A stretch of 64,000 nt of DNA from Heterobilharzia americana (GCA_944470555.2 OX104132.1:3977755-4041754), one strand, 5' to 3'; positions 1 through 64,000 are shown, numbered from the stretch's first letter. Notes: generated by a model from the sequence alone, not told the origin. Numbers and translations are program-made.

Positions 1-47
1 GAAGCCCTATGTTTCATTAGGAACCCAAGGGACCAATAATAATAATA
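1..47 (+). mobile_element. LINE-A 3' end fragment
   Basis: The start GAAGCCCTATG..., the block AGGAACCCAAGGGACC and a short AATAAT tail match the 3' terminus of the LINE-A family, which recurs many times in this window with a (TAA)n tail. Confidence 0.75.
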
Positions 48-59
48 CGTCGGCTTGTC

Positions 60-490
60 TTTTACACATTGACCGAAAAGTTTCTTTCAGGAGAAAATTA
101 TCCGAATGTTGGCGGTAAAGTATGTTGTGTTTATGGATTTTGACGGTCGTTTCCTTAGGATCTCTACAGCGATATCGTTTTTGAATTCAAGATTCAATAA
201 AAGAATCTTTTTCAGCGCCAAATGTCTTTGTTCACTTGGGTTATTTGGCTTTATGTTCTTATCTATGAATCTGAGCTGGAACCCATTTTCCGCTAGAGTT
301 CGTCGAAGTATTTGCAGTTCTTCGTCAACCGTAACCTCAGTGCATACTTTCTTGATCCTTGAGGAGAGTGAATGAATAAGATTTTTTTTCCTACATAGGG
401 GGACTGAACTCTGAAAATTAACAAATTGCCAGTTCCATGTAGGCTTGCTGTAGATCGATCTACGAAGTGAAACATGTGATACCACAATGA
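60..490 (-). mobile_element. Penelope-like element fragment (PLE-2), RT C-terminal part
   Basis: The minus strand reads SIYSKPTWNWQFVNFQS followed by a helical stretch with NLIHSL and RFIDKN. This is the region after the RT fingers/palm in PLEs (YRKPTxTGxFVNFxS). About 130 residues are open from 485 down to 87. No RT catalytic motif is included, so this is a truncated copy next to a LINE-A end. Confidence 0.72.
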
Positions 491-879
491 TTTAGAGATA
501 TTTCATCCAATTATACAGGTGGTAAACACCAAATAAATGTGATTGGTTACTCTGAGGTGACCAATCACAACTGGAATAATCTACAGTCTTTCAGTCAGTG
601 GGTCACAGTTATTACGATCATAATATTAGAATTGCATCGGCTGATAGATGTTTTGGAATCCATCAGATCTATCTTCTTGATGAGTGGTATTAGATGCAAA
701 ACCTAGGTGAAGCATACCTAGATTACAACCAATCACCTCCAACCGCTTAATATGATATAATATAAGTGTTTGATGCCACTGTAGTGGGCGTTGCTGATAA
801 AAATGGATGTGAGTAGTATATCTTGAGAGGGTGGCAGAAATCATAGGGAATCACTAGCAATGGATAAAGATCCCCTCAA
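491..879. other. No recognisable gene (upstream intron or flank)
   Basis: Contains a short inverted repeat around GATTGGTTAC/GTGACCAATC (541-570) but no coding or repeat family that I recognise. Confidence 0.4.
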
Positions 880-1345
880 GAGAAACGCAATAGACAAGGC
901 AGGCGTATGAAGAGCAAATCAAGAAAGAAGCAGAAAAGGAAACAAAGCGTATTTTGCAAATGATAGTTTTAGAACAAGGTGCACCATATTTAACGACTAC
1001 TGTCCCATTTGTTGACGATAGACATTCCTTCGTACCTACCTGCCTCCTGCTTCTTTCATCATGAGTGAGTGTTAACTGAAAACGTTAAAGGTGAGAAATA
1101 TGCTGAAGTTGAAGAATCAGAGGAAAAAGACACCGATTTCGGGTTTCAAAAGGCGAATTTACCTCCAAGACGTAAGTGTTACGACACTATGGGATATTGA
1201 GATGCAGCTATTTCAAGGTGATCATTTCATGATAAGATCTTTGAACATAATTAAGATGTGAATGGGAAAGATCCATCGAAGGTAATATGGTTGGACGTGA
1301 GGACAGTTATTCAACAGTGGCGGTTTCACGATATCGTGAGCTAAC
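880..1345 (+). pseudogene. Decayed coding fragment, unidentified
   Basis: Reading across frames gives protein-like pieces broken by stops and shifts: YEEQIKKEAEKETKRIL then LEQGAPYLTTTVPFVDDRHS (about 905-1035), EESEEKDTDFGFQKANLPPR (about 1115-1175) and NGKDPSKVIWLDVRT (about 1262-1310). The composition is unlike the surrounding retroelements. It could be a processed pseudogene of a host gene or a fragment of an unknown element. I do not recognise the protein. Confidence 0.4.
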
Positions 1346-1585
1346 AGAAGTTGCAAATATGGACCATTTGGTTATTACCCAGTGGCTAGCTCAATGGTTA
1401 ACGTGGTGGCCACGGAACCTGAAGGTCGTTGGTTTGAGCCCCGGTGGGGTCGTCGGTGCTCACTGCTAAGGAGTCCCGTACTAGTCTGATGAAACAGCTG
1501 TCCAATGCTCCCAGGTTTCTTTTGTTCCTCTCCAACTGATGTCAGTCTACAATGAATAACAACTTGAAATATTTCCAAAACCCAG
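1300..1585 (+). repeat. SINE-B (tRNA-like SINE), forward copy
   Basis: A tRNA-like part at about 1379-1445 (GGCTAGCTCAATGG A-box-like and GGTTTGAGCCCC B-box-like) is followed by the family block with ACAGCTGTCCA and TTTGTTCCTCTCCAACTGA. The same blocks recur at 3.4, 17.7, 25.2 and 53.7 kb. Confidence 0.65.
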
Positions 1586-1703
1586 CAACTCCCTCGAAAT
1601 TTAACAATAATAAATCATAATTATGAATTGAAAAATATTTTACCTTTTAAGCATTTGGATAATAATTAATTGTTGACTTTCTCTTCTCTTTTTGTCTTCT
1701 CAG

Positions 1704-54259
<52,556 letters not shown>

Positions 54260-54880
54260 CTCTCTCTCTCTCTCTCTCTCCCTCCCTCTCTGTCCGATTG
54301 TCTGTTTTGTCAAGTATGAAAATCTTTCAGTTCAATATGAACTTCTGCTTGTCTTCTACATGATAGATTCTATCTACATGGTATCATTTATTGACAGGAA
54401 TATGTGTTCAATTGACTTTCATTCCTGTTGTACTACTTTCCATCATATCTCCATGTTGAAAGAGGTAAAAGGAAGTCTTTTTTTGCTGAAGATATCAACG
54501 TGTATAATCCTTCCAACCTCCCCCTCCATATTATAACTTCATTTCCTTTCCTTTTATCACTCAATAATGAGTTGCTCCATATCCCCCCCCTCCCAAAAAA
54601 AACCAAGATTTACACTTCAGTAAACATTCCCTATCATCAATACGAATATGTATATGAGTATATATGAATACGTTTTTTTTCTTCAATTTGTGCAACTACT
54701 TTCACATTATGTTATGTATCTACAATTTTTGAATTTACCGCTACAACTTTTGTTTTAAATTCACTCATACAAATATGTCTTGGTGTAAATTTTAAATGGC
54801 GGTCTACTTAAACTCAACCAATGATACAACTTCGTGTCTACCAATTGGATTGTTTTTTGTTGTTATTTTTTGCTAACTAT

Positions 54881-54921
<41 letters not shown>

Positions 54922-54980
54922 TATGAAATCATGAATTTTATTACATTCACGCTAATAAAAAATTTCCACTTTCATTAGAA
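54260..54980 (+). other. Probable 3' UTR of the tau-like gene
   Basis: It follows the TGA directly, starts with a CT-rich tract (54260-54293) and contains a CAT microsatellite (54884-54920). The first AATAAA after the stop is at 54954-54959. The extent is inferred; later signals could also be used. A 79-codon ORF at 54428-54667 has no recognisable content. Confidence 0.5.
54954..54959 (+). promoter_or_regulatory. Candidate polyadenylation signal AATAAA
   Basis: First AATAAA hexamer found after the tau-like stop codon, about 700 nt downstream. Position-based inference only. Confidence 0.35.
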
Positions 54981-55559
54981 AACATTAGTGAAACATACTA
55001 AGATATGATGTAATGTGACATAGCGATTGAATTGATTCAATGGTACCTTATTATCCTGAAATTTTATCTCTTTCAAATATTGTAGGGGGGGGGGAATATT
55101 GAATGAGTTGTTGAACATTGAAACCATTTGTTATGATGCATTTTTCTTTGTTCTGTCATTATCTTTTTACTCTTGTTATATAACCAGATAACTTGACATC
55201 ATATATATCTTGTCCATTTTTAACTATCTTCCTTGTAAGAAGATAAACATTTCATATGCATTACTAAACTGTATTCTTGTCATCTTGAACAATAAGAGTA
55301 TGCAAGGTTGATTCATATCTCAAACAATAGTCTACTAGTGTAATTAGAAGACGAGGTTCATCTGAACCATTTGTGTGCGTGTGTGTGTGTGTGGTGTAAT
55401 TACACAATACACATTTTGAACAATCTGATAATGCAACATGTCAAGTGACTACGTATTCAACCGTAGAGTGGATGGATAAATACAACAATTAACAAGAAGT
55501 GAGAAGAAAATGAAGTTTATCAACAGGGAGGTGTAGCGCATAAGAATGAATTGTCTTTG
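54981..55559. other. Downstream of the tau-like gene, nothing recognised
   Basis: A poly-G run (55086-55093) and a GT run (55375-55393). Confidence 0.35.
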
Positions 55560-55745
55560 TAAACATGAAGGTGATTTCAACTTGTGTATAGCCAACACCA
55601 TTGAGAATTTCAGTTCGTATCCATTAACTGTTTCGATATAAAACTATAAAGCGTGTTTAAATATTTGTTTGTTATAGGTGAAAAGGATCATCTTGAACCT
55701 GAGCTTATCAACTGGATGGCTTGATTACTCCTCCCTATCTATGTA
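55560..55745 (+). repeat. Inverted repeat arm flanking a PLE fragment
   Basis: GAACCTGAGCTTATCAACTGG and GGCTTGATTACTCCTCC are mirrored at 56995-57035; the match extends to GTATCCATTAACTGTTTC against 57115-57135. Confidence 0.65.
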
Positions 55746-56319
55746 AACTTTTCGATTCGTTGACTGCCTTAGTAACATGATTATCAAAAACCAAGACTGT
55801 ATACTCTTGTAATGTAAATTCTTTTCTTACTAACGTGTTGTTGTCTAAGACTATTGTTATGATTTTGAAACGCTAATGGTATATGTATTTCGGAAATGAA
55901 TATAATACACTTGCTTAACTGACAGTTAACTTGGTACGCAAGAGTCACTGACTGCAACCCCGGGACGAATAGAGAGAAGATCGAAGCTGGCAGATGGAAG
56001 AGTGCAGTACTCCGAGAATATAATAATAATAATAATCAATCCAAAACACGTGAATAAGTATACACACGAAAAATGACCTTATCCTCGATTTGAGGCATTT
56101 GTATAGTAAAAGAGTAAAGATTAACCAATTAGAGATTTACATTACAATAGGGATAGAAAACCATGTGGGAATGACAAGTTAAAATGTTCAGATCAAATAA
56201 CAATGTTTTATACAAAACTGAGACATCACAACAACTATTGACATTCTATGCGGGTATATATCCTCTAAAAACCTCTCATCTCCTATTACTCCAACTTTTC
56301 TAAGGGAGCTATTGTTGCT

Positions 56320-56730
56320 ATGTACCGGCAGAGTTCATTTCATATTTGAAGGTGAACACTTTTGACAAATTGACGGTGTACCTACGGGTAGTCCTGTAGG
56401 ACCATTACCAGCTAATATTCATTAATGTATCATACATAGAATATCTGACTGATGATCTCATCGCTACAGCTTCTCTATACAAGAGATATGCCATACAAAT
56501 ACACATCAACCTGACTTGTGAGCTAGGGAATAATAATCATCTGCGATTCTTAGACATACTCCTAAGTCGACGAGAAGATGGTTCAATAAGACAATCAGTT
56601 TATAGTAAGCCTACATGAACAGGCTGATAGGTTAATTTTCACAGACACTGTCTAGTTAAATGTCTGTTTAATAGGATCTATCCTATCACTATCAAATTAC
56701 TGACCCTAAAACACTGATGGAAGACGGATA
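56320..56730 (+). mobile_element. PLE-2 fragment, RT motifs B to D, plus orientation
   Basis: DGVPTGSPVGPLPANI (motif B, about 56370-56420), then NNHLRFLDILLSRREDGSIR (56530-56590) and SVYSKPT. The YVDD region is lost and stops are frequent. Confidence 0.68.
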
Positions 56731-56984
56731 TATCCGATGAAGCTGATAAACCGTTGTAGAGGTCAAGTGGCACCGAAGCCAGTTATATACACGGTTGCTA
56801 AGAAGACGGTCTGCATTACTCTACCATATAGTGGGGAGTTAAAATAGCATACCTTTGCCACGTAGGCTAACATCACCTATTAGGAAAACATTATACGCAG
56901 TGGAAAAAACGAAACACACACTTCATCATGAAGATAAACAATGAATCAATGATGACATCACATCTCATTGTGTTTACAAGGTTA

Positions 56985-57180
56985 CATAGATAAGGAGGAG
57001 TAATCGAGCCATCTAGTTGATAAGCTCAGGTTCAAGACGACCCTCTTCACCTATAACTATATTATTGAAGCGATTCACAAACTTGATATTCAATCACCTT
57101 TCATAGATTTATATAGAAATAGTTAATGGATACTCACTGGGATTCTCAGCAGCGTTAGCCATATACAAATTGAAACCATA
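56985..57180 (-). repeat. Inverted repeat arm, partner of 55.56 kb
   Basis: Reverse complement of 55560-55745. The PLE-2 RT fragment lies between the arms. Confidence 0.65.
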
Positions 57181-57704
57181 TTTGTTTGTACGAAAGCAAT
57201 TAGTTCAAACACGCTACACCTACCTTGGTAAACTTTGTGTTTTTTACCAGGATTTGGATCAACTATGTCACTCTTACTTCTTTCAATGTAACTCCCTTAT
57301 TATCTTAATTGTTGTATGTTTCCCCACTGTTCGGTTGAATATAAACTGACTTGACAAGTGGTAAATGTCTGTGTGATTAAATGGTTCGAAAAGTGTATTG
57401 TGAATACATCATACATTGTTCAGATAAACTTCATCTTGTAAATACACTATCTAACTTCATTAAATGGGACTAATCGTTAGAAATAGTCTAGTAGGCTTAT
57501 TTCACCATTAACTGAATTCTTACTCAATAAAACAAACACAGAATCGCTTTCTGGTTGTGAAATCCTTTTTCTTCATGTTTACACAACCATCATTAACGCT
57601 GATCTAGTCCTTACGGATATTAATTCTTTGAATAATTCTCATAAATAGGGATAAAATCAAGGTGAACACCAAGAGGATCATGCCTGATCGTTATTATGCA
57701 TACG
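57181..57704. other. Intergenic, nothing recognised
   Basis: No motif seen. Confidence 0.35.
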
Positions 57705-58900
57705 TATATTATTATTATTTGTCCCTTAGGTTCCTAATGCAACACAGGGCCTCAGTAGCACGTCTCTAGTGCACCCTGTTCTCTGAAATCTTTTGAACCT
57801 GGCTCCACGACAGCTCAAAAGCTCTCATTTCCTCCTCACACGATCTCCTACATGTCACCCTCACCTCGGACACCCAACTCGCCGCTTCCCATCTCGGTTC
57901 CACTACACTGCCCCGCCTGGAGCGTCATGTCCTCAGTCGGCATTCTCAGTGTATGCCCAATCCAATACATCTCCACTTTATTCCACTGCATATTTGTTCA
58001 GTGATAGATTCTTGCTTCGTTGCCAGCCAGCCAGCCAGCCAGCCAGTCAGAGTTCCTTGTTGCTTATTCTTATTATTCTGGCCATCTGATATTCAGTAAC
58101 GAGCCAGTGTAGGCAGTTGTTCATGAATGTTTGTAGTTTCTTGGAAATGCCTTTCGTAACACGCCAAGTCTCTCAATCATCACACAGAAGCACTCACTTG
58201 ACGTCGGTGTTGGAACTCCGGATGTTGTTCCACATGCTGAGTGCACTGCAGATCTCCACACTGGTTTCAAGTTAATGAACACCTGTCCTGCTATCATTCC
58301 GATCCTGTCTGGATTTGACGTCCTCGTCTGTGCCACCTGCAGTTGAGACAGTGTTGCCTAGATAGGTGAAAGAGGTTACTTCTTTTAAGTTCTCCCACTG
58401 ATGGTGATTAGTGTTTGTTGTTGTTGGTTGAATATCTTCATCACCTCTGTCTTCTCTACGTTCACTTGAAGTCCCGTCTTCACTGCCCCGCCTTCTCTGT
58501 CAACTTGTTAGTTTTCGCCTGTAGATTTTCAAGTTTGTGCGACGTCAGATACATGTCATCAGCGAAATCCAAATCTTCTAGGATCATTTCCGCGGTCCAG
58601 CGCACGCCCCTCTTCTCACTCCTCACTGTTTGTTGCATGGTCCAGTCCACCACAATCAGGAATATCATGCGTGATAGTAGGCAGCCTTGTCTTACTCCTG
58701 TCTTCACTTCAAAGGCATCACTGAGCTTTCTGCTGTGAATTACTCGGCATGCAGCGTCTTCATATAGTTGTTGAATGAGATTGATAAAGGTTTGTGGTGC
58801 TCCGTATTGTTGAAGCAACTGCCAAATTACTTGTCGGTAGACGCTGTTAAAAGCCTTTTCAAAGTCGATGAAGTTGAGGTAGAATATGCATCGTAGTTGT
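57705..58900 (-). mobile_element. LINE-A copy, 3' end to RT palm, minus orientation (left palindrome arm)
   Basis: A TTATTATT tail and the 3' end at 57705-57745. The minus-strand RT segment (58480-58818) is open: QTFINLIQQLYEDAACRVIH, KTGVRQGCLLSRMIFLIVVD (motif B) and LEDLDFADDMYL (motif C). The CCAGCCAG repeat at 58022-58046 is an internal expansion. Confidence 0.85.
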
Positions 58901-59199
58901 TAGTAAGTAGTCAGTATAAGTGTTGGGAATCTCTCCGAATATGGTTAAGTGACGAGCATACACAAATCCCACTTTTCTCATCCTTCTGAGTACAAACCTA
59001 CACGCGCATTCCATCTTTCTTTGAGTAGACTATTTGTTACATAACACCGTTATTCTACCCTATCATAGTTTGAATGAAGGTAATGACGTATCACGCTTAG
59101 CATACAATTCCTCAGTCTCATGATGATGATGATGACTTTATAGCAGATATCTGTCATTTTTAAGGTTTCATTTCAGTGTGTGACTCCTCAGCAGTGTGC

Positions 59200-59290
59200 A
59201 CTAATAACCCTGCCATCCCAGAATCGAATCCAGTGCGTTTAACCTCCATGATCAGCTCATTACGCTTAAGCCACTGTGTCGAAAACAAAT
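59200..59290 (-). repeat. tRNA-like segment in the left palindrome arm
   Basis: The minus strand reads GTGGCTTAAGCGTAATGAGC and GGATTCGATTCTGGGATGG, relics of A and B boxes. The mirrored copy is at 61863-61930. Confidence 0.45.
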
Positions 59291-59539
59291 GACCCGATTG
59301 TATTAGTTAGCGACACAGCGTGGCTTCTACCCATCAGTAAACATTTGCATATATGTTACTATTACAGGGAATACTACTATGTGACCTCGTTGAGTAGTGC
59401 TATGAAAAATGCCTATACTATACTGAAATCTTAAAGCTATGTAGCGAAGAGATTTAACATTCCAGAAGAATCTAATTGGTAAATATACTATCAATGTTTT
59501 TTGTGCAGTGTATCTGGAAAACTATACTTTATTTCACAA

Positions 59540-60190
59540 TATAAATTGGTTTAAATTAATTCGACAGCCGTATGACGACGCCACATGCCAAATGATTCAC
59601 AATGGAAAGCTCAGCGACGCCCCTCTAGTGAAGACAGAAAGGAGTAGGACAAGACTACCGCATACTATCACCCATCATCTTCCTGATTCTGGTCGACTGA
59701 GCTATACTGGATTATGCAAGAGACTGTGAGGAGCTGTGAGAAGATGGACATACGTTGTTTGACCGATGAAAAGACACTAGAAGTTTTCGATTTAGCCAAT
59801 GATGGCTTATATCTAATGTCTTATGCACACAAACCGGAAGATCTACAGGCAGAAACTAACAAGTTGATAGAAGAGGCAGAGCAGTGAAGACGGGACTTTA
59901 ATTGAACATAGAGAAGACAGGGATGATGAGGATACACAACCCACAATAACATCAACAACAAGCACCAATCACCATGAACGGGAGAAATGTAAAGGAAGTA
60001 GTCTCTTTCACCTACCCACCTACCTAGGCAGCATCGTTTCAACTATGGGTGGTACAGGTACAGATGAGGATGTCAAAGACAGCTATGATCTGTAAGACAG
60101 CAAGACAGGCCTTCCTGAATTAACCTGAAATCAGTGTGGAGATCTACTGTACTCAACACAAAGAACAAGATCTGGATTTTTAACACTAAT
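59540..60190 (+). mobile_element. LINE-A copy, plus orientation (left palindrome arm, truncated)
   Basis: From the LIRQPYDDATCQMIHNGKLS region (about 59554) to GGATTTTTAACACTAAT, where the arm ends. Confidence 0.78.
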
Positions 60191-60952
60191 CAACACTGAT
60201 TTTTTATGCAAATAATAGTCAGTTAGTGAGATTGTAAAATTTAAAACTAAATTATTTGAATAGGTTCAATGTTATTTTAGGCAAATAATATAAACAACTT
60301 TAGCTGGTGTTAGCTAACAGTGTAATCCCGGAGATATGTTTTGCCCCACATGAAACTCGTCAACAGGATGAGCTTACCAACAGAAGCGAATCACTTCAGT
60401 CAAGTATCAGTAAGTAATCAGTTTAACTGGCATTTTACTAAGTTTAATTTGTTGAATAATGGTTATATTATTCGTCCTTTGGTTTCCTAGTGAAACATAG
60501 AGTTCCAGTATGACGTCTCCATTGCACTCTCTTCCCTGTGGTCTTTTGAAACTGGCTCCATAACTGCCCAAAAGCTTTCATTTCTTCCTCATATGATCGA
60601 TCTCCTCCGTGTCACCGTTGCGTCAGACGACCAACTTCTCATTTCCTATTTGGATTCCATTCGAGCACCTGGCCCGGCACATGATGTCCACGATCGGTCT
60701 TCTCAGTCTATGCCCGATCCAATGGATCTCGACTTTAATCTTCTGTATATTCGTTGGTCAATAGGTTGTTAGTTGGTTGGTTCGTTGCCGGAGTTTCTTG
60801 TTGTTTATTCTTATTATCCTGGCCATCTGATCTTCATCTTCAGTACCGAGTGAGCGTAGGCGTCAGCTGTTGATGAACGTCTGTAGATTGTTGGAAATGC
60901 CTTTCGTGACATCCAAGCTTCTGAACCATATAGCAACAGTGACTTGACTGAC
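60191..60952. other. Palindrome spacer (762 bp)
   Basis: Holds an SM-alpha-type scrap (60335-60400) and, from about 60470, the 3' end of the LINE-A copy that continues into the right arm. Confidence 0.8.
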
Positions 60953-61600
60953 ATTAGTGTTAAAAATCCAGATCTTGTTCTTTGTGTTGAGTACAGTAGA
61001 TCACACTGATTTCAGGTTAATTCAGGAAGGCCTGTCTTGCTGTCTTACAGATCATAGCTGTCTTTGACATCCTCATCTGTACCTGTACCACCCATAGTTG
61101 AAACGATGCTGCCTAGGTAGGTGGGTAGGTGAAAGAGACTACTTCCTTTACATTTCTCCCGTTCATGGTGATTGGTGCTTGTTGTTGATGTTATTGTGGG
61201 TTGTGTATCCTCATCATCCCTGTCTTCTCTATGTTCAATTAAAGTCCCGTCTTCACTGCTCTGCCTCTTCTATCAACTTGTTAGTTTCTGCCTGTAGATC
61301 TTCCGGTTTGTGTGCATAAGACATTAGATATAAGCCATCATTGGCTAAATCGAAAACTTCTAGTGTCTTTTCATCGGTCAAACAACGTATGTCCATCTTC
61401 TCACAGCTCCTCACAGTCTCTTGCATAATCCAGTATAGCTCAGTCGACCAGAATCAGGAAGATGATGGGTGATAGTATGCGGTAGTCTTGTCCTACTCCT
61501 TTCTGTCTTCACTAGAGGGGCGTCGCTGAGCTTTCCATTGTGAATCATTTGGCATGTGGCGTCGTCATACGGCTGTCGAATTAATTTAAACCAATTTATA
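60470..61600 (-). mobile_element. LINE-A copy, minus orientation (spacer and right arm)
   Basis: The 3' end TCGTCCTTTGGTTTCCTAGT at 60473, then the usual order to the DDATCQMIHNGKLSD region. In the mirrored left copy the 3' end is missing, so this one is the more complete. Confidence 0.82.
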
Positions 61601-63356
61601 TTGTGAAATAAAGTATAGTTTCCAGATACACTGCACAAAAAACATTGATAGTATATTTACCAATTAGATTCTTCTGGAATGTTAAATCTCTTCGCTACAT
61701 AGCTTTAAGATTTCAGTATAGTATAGGCATTTTTCATAGCACTACTCAACGAGGTCACATAGTAGTATTCCCTGTAATAGTAACATATATGCAAATGTTT
61801 ACTGATGGGTAGAAGCCACGCTGTGTCGCTAACTAATACAATCGGGTCATTTGTTTTCGACACAGTGGCTTAAGCGTAATGAGCTGATCATGGAGGTTAA
61901 ACGCACTGGATTCGATTCTGGGATGGCAGGGTTATTAGTGCACACTGCTGAGGAGTCACACACTGAAATGAAACCTTAAAAATGACAGATATCTGCTATA
62001 AAGTCATCATCATCATCATGAGACTGAGGAATTGTATGCTAAGCGTGATACGTCATTACCTTCATTCAAACTATGATAGGGTAGAATAACGGTGTTATGT
62101 AACAAATAGTCTACTCAAAGAAAGATGGAATGCGCGTGTAGGTTTGTACTCAGAAGGATGAGAAAAGTGGGATTTGTGTATGCTCGTCACTTAACCATAT
62201 TCGGAGAGATTCCCAACACTTATACTGACTACTTACTAACAACTACGATGCATATTCTACCTCAACTTCATCGACTTTGAAAAGGCTTTTAACAGCGTCT
62301 ACCGACAAGTAATTTGGCAGTTGCTTCAACAATACGGAGCACCACAAACCTTTATCAATCTCATTCAACAACTATATGAAGACGCTGCATGCCGAGTAAT
62401 TCACAGCAGAAAGCTCAGTGATGCCTTTGAAGTGAAGACAGGAGTAAGACAAGGCTGCCTACTATCACGCATGATATTCCTGATTGTGGTGGACTGGACC
62501 ATGCAACAAACAGTGAGGAGTGAGAAGAGGGGCGTGCGCTGGACCGCGGAAATGATCCTAGAAGATTTGGATTTCGCTGATGACATGTATCTGACGTCGC
62601 ACAAACTTGAAAATCTACAGGCGAAAACTAACAAGTTGACAGAGAAGGCGGGGCAGTGAAGACGGGACTTCAAGTGAACGTAGAGAAGACAGAGGTGATG
62701 AAGATATTCAACCAACAACAACAAACACTAATCACCATCAGTGGGAGAACTTAAAAGAAGTAACCTCTTTCACCTATCTAGGCAACACTGTCTCAACTGC
62801 AGGTGGCACAGACGAGGACGTCAAATCCAGACAGGATCGGAATGATAGCAGGACAGGTGTTCATTAACTTGAAACCAGTGTGGAGATCTGCAGTGCACTC
62901 AGCATGTGGAACAACATCCGGAGTTCCAACACCGACGTCAAGTGAGTGCTTCTGTGTGATGATTGAGAGACTTGGCGTGTTACGAAAGGCATTTCCAAGA
63001 AACTACAAACATTCATGAACAACTGCCTACACTGGCTCGTTACTGAATATCAGATGGCCAGAATAATAAGAATAAGCAACAAGGAACTCTGACTGGCTGG
63101 CTGGCTGGCTGGCTGGCAACGAAGCAAGAATCTATCACTGAACAAATATGCAGTGGAATAAAGTGGAGATGTATTGGATTGGGCATACACTGAGAATGCC
63201 GACTGAGGACATGACGCTCCAGGCGGGGCAGTGTAGTGGAACCGAGATGGGAAGCGGCGAGTTGGGTGTCCGAGGTGAGGGTGAGGGTGAGGGTGACATG
63301 GAGGAGATTGTGAGAGGAAGAAATGAGTGCTTTTGAGCTGTCGTGGTGCCAGGTTC
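60953..63356 (-). repeat. Large inverted repeat, right arm (about 2.4 kb)
   Basis: Mirror of the left arm. Differences seen: one A fewer at the site matching 59520, an extra GAGGGT run near 63280, and scattered substitutions toward the outer end (63290-63356). Confidence 0.92.
62250..63356 (+). mobile_element. LINE-A copy, RT palm to near the 3' end, plus orientation (right arm)
   Basis: Starts LNFIDFEKAFNSVYRQVIWQ (62263 on), open through GVRQGCLLSRM and DFADDMYL (62321-62659), then the C-terminal region. Cut just before the 3' terminus. Confidence 0.85.
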
Positions 63357-63490
63357 ATGTAGCTATTTAATGAGGTGGATAAAGTTTTGTGGAAGCTGAC
63401 AAATTACTTCTCAATCAATGCTGTCGAAGGCCTTTTCAAAATCGATGAAGTTGAGGTAGGGAGTTGACTGACAGTCTATACTCTGTTCAA
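63357..63490 (-). mobile_element. LINE-A RT fragment, minus orientation
   Basis: GCTGTCGAAGGCCTTTTCAA and GATGAAGTTGAGGTAGGGAG match the RT motif A segment (FIDFEKAFDS) on the minus strand. Confidence 0.7.
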
Positions 63491-64000
63491 GTGTATGATT
63501 AATTTTGAACTCCCACCAGAAAGTGGTTCACTTTTTTAAATTTTGACAATGGCATCAATGAATGACAATCACCTCAACAATAGACATTGAATACACTTTA
63601 AATCTGTGTAGAGGAGTAATTTTTTTGAAGATAAAAAGGAGTATATATTTTTATTATGATTAAAATTAAACAAGTTTTTGTGTTTTTTATTGTTTTTTGT
63701 TTACAGTAAGTAAGGAAAACAGATTCCGGTTGCCTCCTCCTTTTAATAGTTTTGTTACTTTCCTCATTATTGCATAGAAATAAAAACTTTACTGTATGTT
63801 TATATTGTAAAAACCTGATTTTCTTTCCCCATCTTATTCCCTTGCTTCAACATTCACAATGTTTAGATTCAGCCAAATCGATTCCACTAATCATTAGTCA
63901 TACAACTATGATAATTATTAAATATGTTATCAATTAATTCGATAAAGGATAACTGACGCATAACTGACCGTGTTCCTGCATTTAACCGATCAATACAAAA
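63491..64000. other. Window end, nothing recognised
   Basis: AT-rich; a 61-codon ORF at 63752-63937 has no support. Confidence 0.35.

Larger units (their letters stand above)
57796..60190 (+). repeat. Large inverted repeat, left arm (about 2.4 kb)
   Basis: Reverse complement of 60953-63356. Long stretches are identical, including non-element sequence 58900-59540 and the same ATGATG run length. One visible difference is an extra A near 59520 relative to the mirror. Confidence 0.92.

Noticed and set aside
1084..1175. Additional tau exon ending at GTAAGT (1176)
   Set aside because: No acceptor with a pyrimidine tract upstream, and the piece continues a decayed reading frame from about 905 without introns. 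It fits a pseudogene fragment better.
54428..54667. Small protein gene after the tau stop
   Set aside because: Low-complexity composition, in the presumed 3' UTR, no start context or homology that I recognise.
58415..62724. MLLLVEYLHHLCLLYVHLK-type ORFs present on both palindrome arms
   Set aside because: They are antisense shadows of the LINE-A RT frame (58480-58818 minus, 62321-62659 plus).

Overview
This looks like a window of a schistosome genome (Platyhelminthes, Trematoda). The DNA is AT-rich, with very long introns packed with retroelements. These include Penelope-like elements (PLEs) with RT and GIY-YIG parts, non-LTR retrotransposons with APE-type endonuclease and RT, and SINE-like repeats carrying relics of the hammerhead ribozyme known from the schistosome SM-alpha family. 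The species cannot be fixed from the sequence.

Only one host gene is supported: the 3' part of a tau/MAP2/MAP4-family microtubule-associated protein on the + strand. Seven GT-AG exons in compatible phases span 1704-54259: 41, 16, 71, 82, 113 and 96 nt, then a 141-nt terminal coding exon. Joined, they give 185 residues with four tau-type microtubule-binding repeats, one per exon, the start of a fifth half repeat, and a short basic/Ser-Thr tail. The 82- and 113-nt exons match, by recollection, the sizes of human MAPT exons 11 and 12, and they encode the equivalent repeat segments. The gene's 5' end lies outside the window.

Layout: 0-7.7 kb, first two exons among SINE, LINE and PLE copies, including an uninterrupted PLE RT ORF at 3744-5357. 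7.7-23.7 kb, the R1 exon and a 16-kb intron with several LINE-A copies, an approximately 470-bp ATG microsatellite and a PLE region (19.9-22.5 kb) broken by two LINE insertions. 23.7-36 kb, the R2, R3 and R4 exons; R3 sits between inverted LINE-A copies. 36-54 kb, an 18-kb last intron with a PLE cluster (37.7-42.3 kb), a LINE-B copy nearly identical to one upstream of R4, a hammerhead candidate, and a hairpin-forming SINE just before the last exon. 54.3-64 kb, the 3' UTR and then intergenic repeats, including a large near-identical inverted repeat (57.8-63.4 kb).

LINE-A, LINE-B, LINE-C, PLE-1, PLE-2, PLE-3, SINE-B, repeat D and repeat E are labels used only in this annotation. All identity statements are by eye; no alignment was run. 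Most other stretches are repeat-derived or show no recognisable content.
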